DNA of 64,000 bases from Buxus sempervirens (taxonomy: Eukaryota > Streptophyta > Magnoliopsida > Buxales > Buxaceae): NCBI GenBank assembly GCA_947561395.2, contig OX387192.1, positions 10,886,221 through 10,950,220 on the forward strand, written 5' to 3'. Of the stretch, positions 61,001 to 64,000 are shown piece after piece; the first letter of the stretch is position 1; each line of letters opens with the position of its first letter. The translations under genes and the position numbers were made by a program. A model generated the notes under the pieces. That model ran no database searches, had not been told where the DNA came from, and saw nothing but the letters and a program-made list of their open reading frames with translations.

Positions 61001-61087
61001 AAGAATGCATTGAGAAACAAGAAGCGTAGGGAGAAGCAACGGGAGAAAAAGGCTGCTGAGGCCTCTTCTGCAGCAAGTGGTACATAA
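46065..61087 (+). CDS. EIF2A: Eukaryotic translation initiation factor 2A (eIF2A), 13 coding exons
   Basis: Exons: 46065-46104, 46184-46538, 46632-46818, 47061-47295, 47377-47445, 47622-47723, 47851-47891, 56070-56203, 57649-57712, 57801-57897, 57988-58106, 60859-60881, 60991-61087. All introns are GT-AG and the phases join into 1563 nt, 520 residues with TAA at 61085, close to the usual plant length, with no stop or frameshift. Residues 15 to about 425 form the WD40-like beta-propeller of eIF2[69 protein letters not shown], then the hallmark [10 protein letters not shown] and FWDY. The tail (489-520) is Lys/Arg-rich ([14 protein letters not shown]). eIF2A binds the 40S ribosome and can bring Met-tRNAi independently of GTP and eIF2; it acts in the cytoplasm. 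The start is the first Met in frame with exon 2. Intron 7 (47892-56069) is 8.2 kb and filled with transposons; intron 11 is 2.75 kb. It is probably functional, unless transcripts show otherwise. I could not see a clear core promoter. Confidence 0.93.
49380..49870. repeat. EIF2A: Purine-rich, GA-microsatellite stretch in eIF2A intron 7
   Basis: Long GA/GGA-rich runs include GGTGGTGGTGGTTGGG at about 49580 and AGAGAGAGAGAGAGAGA at about 49843. They alternate with T-runs at about 49710-49750. There is no coding sequence. Confidence 0.6.
49970..50497. mobile_element. MITE with about 118-bp inverted repeats in eIF2A intron 7
   Basis: The left arm starts CTTTTTGCATCTATATCC and the right arm, inverted, starts CTTTTTGCATTCATATCC. 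The arms match with scattered changes through TATATCCTCTTGTTTT and on to CTCTAACGTTA/CCTGATGTTA. The centre is AT-rich with no ORF. Long arms and small size fit a MITE; the superfamily is not clear because the flanks are TA-rich and hide any target duplication. Confidence 0.7.
50693..54490 (-). mobile_element. 5'-truncated L1-type LINE, antisense in eIF2A intron 7
   Basis: Read right to left: endonuclease (54366-53361), reverse transcriptase (about 52937-52100), RT C-terminal region (52073-51290) and zf-RVT part (51357-50814), ending in TTTACTGATCAAATATATATA (about 50693). The endonuclease has [27 protein letters not shown]...KIDRFF and SDHIPLLL. The RT has [25 protein letters not shown] and [12 protein letters not shown]; the catalytic box reads LWDDIMLFC, where (F/Y)ADD is usual. 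The zf-RVT region has [16 protein letters not shown] and [18 protein letters not shown]. Frames change between blocks and there are many stops, so it is dead. ORF1 is missing. The 5' cut lies near 54490. Confidence 0.88.
56262..56297. repeat. EIF2A: GT/AT microsatellite in eIF2A intron 8
   Basis: A (GT)n run (GTGTGCGTGTGTGTGTGT) passes into (AT)n, a typical dinucleotide microsatellite. Confidence 0.8.
56928..57125 (+). repeat. EIF2A: 99-bp tandem duplication in eIF2A intron 8
   Basis: Copies at 56928-57026 and 57027-57125 start GCATAAGTSGTTATGTCTGG and differ at a handful of positions. Upstream, GGGTAAGAAYGGGRAGGTTTCT with CACATAAGRAACTTG occurs twice (about 56609 and 56758), an older repeat. 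Confidence 0.88.
58845..59270. other. GC-richer insert in eIF2A intron 11
   Basis: This stretch is clearly richer in G and C than the intron around it. Both strands are open over most of it (minus strand 59240-58809, plus strand 59034-59270). The plus frame reads [17 protein letters not shown], which weakly resembles the start of plant LINE ORF1-type or domesticated proteins. I do not recognise it reliably. It is probably an insert of foreign sequence, not an exon of eIF2A. Confidence 0.3.
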
Positions 61088-61355
61088 ATTTAAGATGTTG
61101 AGAAGCATGAGAGTTTTGATATAAGGTGCAGGATTGCTTTGAAATTCCTTCTAATCCATGATTCACAACCGCAAACAATACAATACAATAATTGTTGGTC
61201 TCAAGCTTTCCTCTCTCAGGCCTCAGAATCTGCAATCATACCTTCTTGACCAGGTTCAGTGTACTTTTATATCGTTTGTTCTAACTTATGAGCAATAGTG
61301 GTATTACGGGATTGTCAAAAAAAATTTTTTCTTCTCTATTTTGTTTGCTTATCCA

Positions 61356-61361
61356 AATAAA
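61356..61361 (+). terminator. EIF2A: Candidate polyadenylation signal of eIF2A
   Basis: AATAAA lies 269 bases after the stop codon, a usual distance for a plant 3' UTR. Only transcripts can confirm it. Confidence 0.3.
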
Positions 61362-62300
61362 CATGTCATGAGTACGATACTAGTTAAGATCGAATATAAT
61401 GTACAAGGAAATGTTTATCACCATATGTTCAAATAATCTGTACTCAAAATTCTGTTTTCTCTCTTTTCCTTTCCTGAGTACTTGACAAAGAATTCAATGA
61501 ATGATACAGTTGAATTATATGATAGTTTATGACCACATAGTAGTGTGTACTTTTTTGGTGTTTGATTTCTTAATGTTGGTAATGTTTGAATGGTGTTGTT
61601 TTAATGCCCTTGGTACTGCTAGGTGTGATTATGTTGATTATACTTTCAATGAGAGCATTGAAAGACAGGTATCTCAGTAAGATTCAAATTAGTAAGAATT
61701 ATGGTGTTTTTAACATGTGGATGGTGATTTTATTCACAGTTCTATGCCTTTTTGGATAAATTCTGCAGTGTTTTCACATTGAACTGAATGTGGGTGCGGT
61801 GCCCGCACCAACAAAATGTTCATAAGTGGTGTGTCGCTAAGTTATATAGGAATACCTAAACCCTAGATTTAAGATTAAAAAAGTATTCCATTATCCAAAC
61901 TAGAATAACTGTGTAGAACAATGACAAGTCGTCTTATATCCCTGTACAACACTAATTTTTCTGTATCCAACTGAAATTCTACCTGTGCTGACTTTATGCA
62001 AGAATGGTGCTTAGCTTGACCAGCTGTTACAAATGCTGAAAAGTTCCAGTATGATTGCACCAGTCAAAGCGATGTTTCCTCTTAACAGGGGTTGAAGGTT
62101 TAGAGCAATCTTAAGGTTAGGGAGGGTTGAAACAAGAGGTGTTAGAGGGTAAGTGTGGCCTCATCTCGTGCTACATATAGCATAAAACAGGCGTTTAGCA
62201 TTATGAACATCTTATTTAGCATGTTATAGTTAATTTCTTGATATGCCATAGGATACTGCTAACCATATTTTCTTTGATTCCTATAGATGTACCTTGTGTT
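61362..62300. other. Downstream intergenic stretch
   Basis: There is no gene or clear repeat. It is AT-rich with GTGGGTGCGGTGCCCGCACC, a short dyad (about 61790). Confidence 0.4.
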
Positions 62301-62309
62301 AAAATGCAA

Positions 62310-62456
62310 TTACCATGGCTAGGGGCAATTAGTACATAGTAGAGCTGGCTTCACCAAAGAAGTAGGGGATAATAGTAAGAGCTGAACCCTATCTTGTATT
62401 ATTTTGGGACTTATGCCCACTATTAATATATCCCTCTAATTACCGATAAAAAAATT
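62310..62456 (+). mobile_element. Probable LINE 3' tail
   Basis: TTGTATTATTTTGGGACTTA is followed by TATTAATATATCCCTCTAAT and TACCGATAAAAAAA. This resembles the short 3' UTR and A-tail of plant L1 LINEs. It would be a strongly 5'-truncated copy. No coding part is left. Confidence 0.4.
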
Positions 62457-62605
62457 TTAAAAGCTGAACTCATTATACTTTCCGGAAGTAAACAAAAAGC
62501 TCAAAATTCGTGTCAAAAGAACATCAATTAACACTTGCATACGGCCCATGTTGTTCGCTCAAAGCAAGCAATGTAGAAGTTAAAAGGTGGAAATTTAGAA
62601 GTTAA

Positions 62606-62799
62606 AAGGTGAAATTGTTGGAAACAGTGGTTCATATTCTAGGGTTAGGGTTAATATATTTATCGTGTTATAGCCCTACTTGAAAATATAGTGGAATTTT
62701 TAAGGTGGAAATTGTTGGAAACAGTGGTTCATATTCTAGGGTTAGGGTTAATATATTTATCGTGTTATAGCCCTAATTGAAAATAGAGTGGAATTTTTC
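62606..62799 (+). repeat. 97-bp tandem duplication with telomere-like words
   Basis: GAAATTGTTGGAAACAGTGG starts at 62611 and again at 62708, giving a 97-bp period. Each copy contains CTAGGGTTAGGGTTAATA and TATCGTGTTATAGCCCTA. The copies are nearly identical. A small local repeat of TTAGAAGTTAAAAGGTG precedes it. Confidence 0.88.
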
Positions 62800-62989
62800 G
62801 CCGTACACAATGGACGTAGCAACATTGCCGAACCATTTAAGTCTCAAGTTGTACGATACTCAACACAACAACCAAAAAAGGAGGTTAAATAAAGAATTGT
62901 AGCAATTGTCTTACATGCAAATAACAGTGCCTCACCTCACATGAAACTTGAACCAAAGCATACTTAAATTGCGAAGAAATGAGATGCCG

Positions 62990-63430
62990 GGAAAACTAAT
63001 TCAAAGCAGGAAATCTTTTGGATTCCTTCTTTAAATCTCTCAACGGCACAACATATTGGCAAACAATCTTTCACCTTTGCATCAAACTTGCACCAATCTA
63101 GAAAAAGATACACCATGAACATCCGCCCTTGGGTCCAAGCAAATGGATGGACTCAGAGTTTTAAACCAAATACAAGAGAAGTGATCCAGAGCAAAATTAG
63201 CCAGGGAATCAGTTACATGGTTACCCTCTCTGAAACAATGTGAGAAATGGACGAGAGGAACCTTGTTACATAAATCTTTCAGTTCCATCAAAATAGCACG
63301 AATGTGTCATGGAAACTTCATAGCCGAACATGGAAGAAACTGGATAATAATCTGGGAGTCACCTTCCAAGACAATATGAGAAACACCGAGCGCCACAGCC
63401 AGTTTAAGACTTCCCTTTAATTGCTAATGA
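62990..63430 (-). pseudogene. RNase H-like (RVT_3) fragment, probably from a LINE
   Basis: One minus-strand frame from about 63430 reads LKLAVALGVSHIVLEGDSQ, then a TGA near 63316, then LCNKVPLVHFSHCFREGNHV and TDSLANFALDH. The EGDS and REGNxVxDxLA motifs are those of the plant RVT_3 RNase H-like domain, which sits at the end of many plant LINE polyproteins. The domain start (first catalytic Asp) is missing. It is a dead fragment. Confidence 0.75.
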
Positions 63431-63569
63431 TATGCGTAATTTAAGCCCAGAAAGACTTGAGGAAGATGATAATGATATGCCCAATTTAAGGCCAGATCTC
63501 TTATGAATTATCCTAAATTTATTTGTGCATTTATTGCATGTCTGCACATTTATAAACCAAGCCAAGTGC

Positions 63570-64000
63570 CAATTCAAAGTAGCTCGGCTTTTGACCATTT
63601 GGACCAATGGCATTGGTCCATTGACTGAAGGACTGTTGGCCTTCCAACGTTGCCCACTAAGCCGACCTACATGCCAATGAATTGGATTTAATAATGAAGT
63701 GGATTTTTCTTGAGCTCAACATAACAAATGCTGGTCCAATCTGGCCCACTCTTTAGAAGTTCTTCAAAAATAAAGTCAAATACTCAACAGGGTAAGAGTT
63801 AGGCAAACAAGTCCAATGGAAGTCCAAAGGGAACCTGCCTTTGGTTGGATGAACGGAGATATTTACGAATTTCCCTAGTCATAATTGGGTTGCTTTGCAA
63901 GAATCCTATGCACACAATTTCTATTAACACAAGTGGACTACTTACCCCACTTGACAAATCATATAGCTAGTAATTTTTTTTTTGGTCTCACGAATTCACC
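63570..64000 (+). repeat. Diverged LTR 3' fragment of the A/B family, cut by the window end
   Basis: GGCCTTCCAACGTTGCCCAC (LTR: GGCCTTCCAACGGGGCCCGC), then GGAGATATTTACGAATTTCC (LTR: GGGGTGTCTACGGACTTCCC), then a TTTTTTTTTGGTCTCACGAA stretch, match the order in the fragment at 39245-39578. The orientation is again +. The expected LTR end lies just beyond 64000. Confidence 0.65.

Noticed and set aside
62640..62760. Interstitial telomere
   Set aside because: Only one or two TAGGGTTAGGGTT words per 97-bp copy; there is no extended telomere array.
1..64000. CRISPR arrays, bacterial operons or phage genes
   Set aside because: The repeats lack spacer structure, genes have plant introns, and all mobile elements are eukaryotic.

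Overview
This is nuclear DNA from a flowering plant with a large, transposon-filled genome. The evidence is Tat/Ogre-type Ty3 retrotransposons, a PIF/Harbinger transposon, an L1-type LINE, an Au-like SINE, a small Helitron and one intron-rich host gene. The retroelements suggest a (probably woody) eudicot, but the sequence does not fix the species. The only host protein-coding gene I can support is an intact-looking eIF2A (13 coding exons, 520 codons) at 46065-61087 on the + strand. Everything else recognised is mobile DNA or its debris, mostly with nonsense codons and frameshifts.

Layout. 1-18801 (+ strand) is a tandem pair of related Tat/Ogre-like LTR elements. Element A shows tandem-repeat arrays (about 160-1745), a decayed gag (1992-3605) and a long non-coding 3' region. 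Element B has a primer-binding site (6952-6970), a decayed upstream ORF of the DUF7745-like type (8492-9926), a 145-bp tandem array (10271-10850), only the C-terminal tail of integrase (12722-13058), a polypurine tract and a full 3.5-kb LTR (15303-18801). A and B share a middle LTR of which only the last 605 bp remain (6344-6948). The composite sits inside the integrase gene of an older Tat-lineage element C on the - strand (18802-26041).

26042-31657 is AT-rich and carries a decayed PIF/Harbinger element: a three-exon transposase, a Myb/SANT-like ORF and a right terminal repeat. 32024-34504 is a terminal-inverted-repeat element whose left repeat is split by a 551-bp hAT-type MITE with a perfect 8-bp target duplication. 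35867-36064 is a compact Helitron. 39245-39578 and 63570-64000 are worn copies of the same LTR 3' end found in A/B. 41208-41895 is a chromovirus-type integrase fragment on the - strand.

The eIF2A locus has a 132-bp tandem duplication and an Au-like SINE just upstream of its start codon. Its 8.2-kb intron 7 holds a MITE and an antisense, 5'-truncated L1 LINE. Introns 8 and 11 carry a 99-bp tandem duplication and a GC-richer insert. Downstream are a probable LINE 3' tail, a 97-bp duplication and an antisense RNase H-like fragment. Insertion order that can be read: C, then A/B into C; separately, the TIR element, then the hAT MITE into its repeat.
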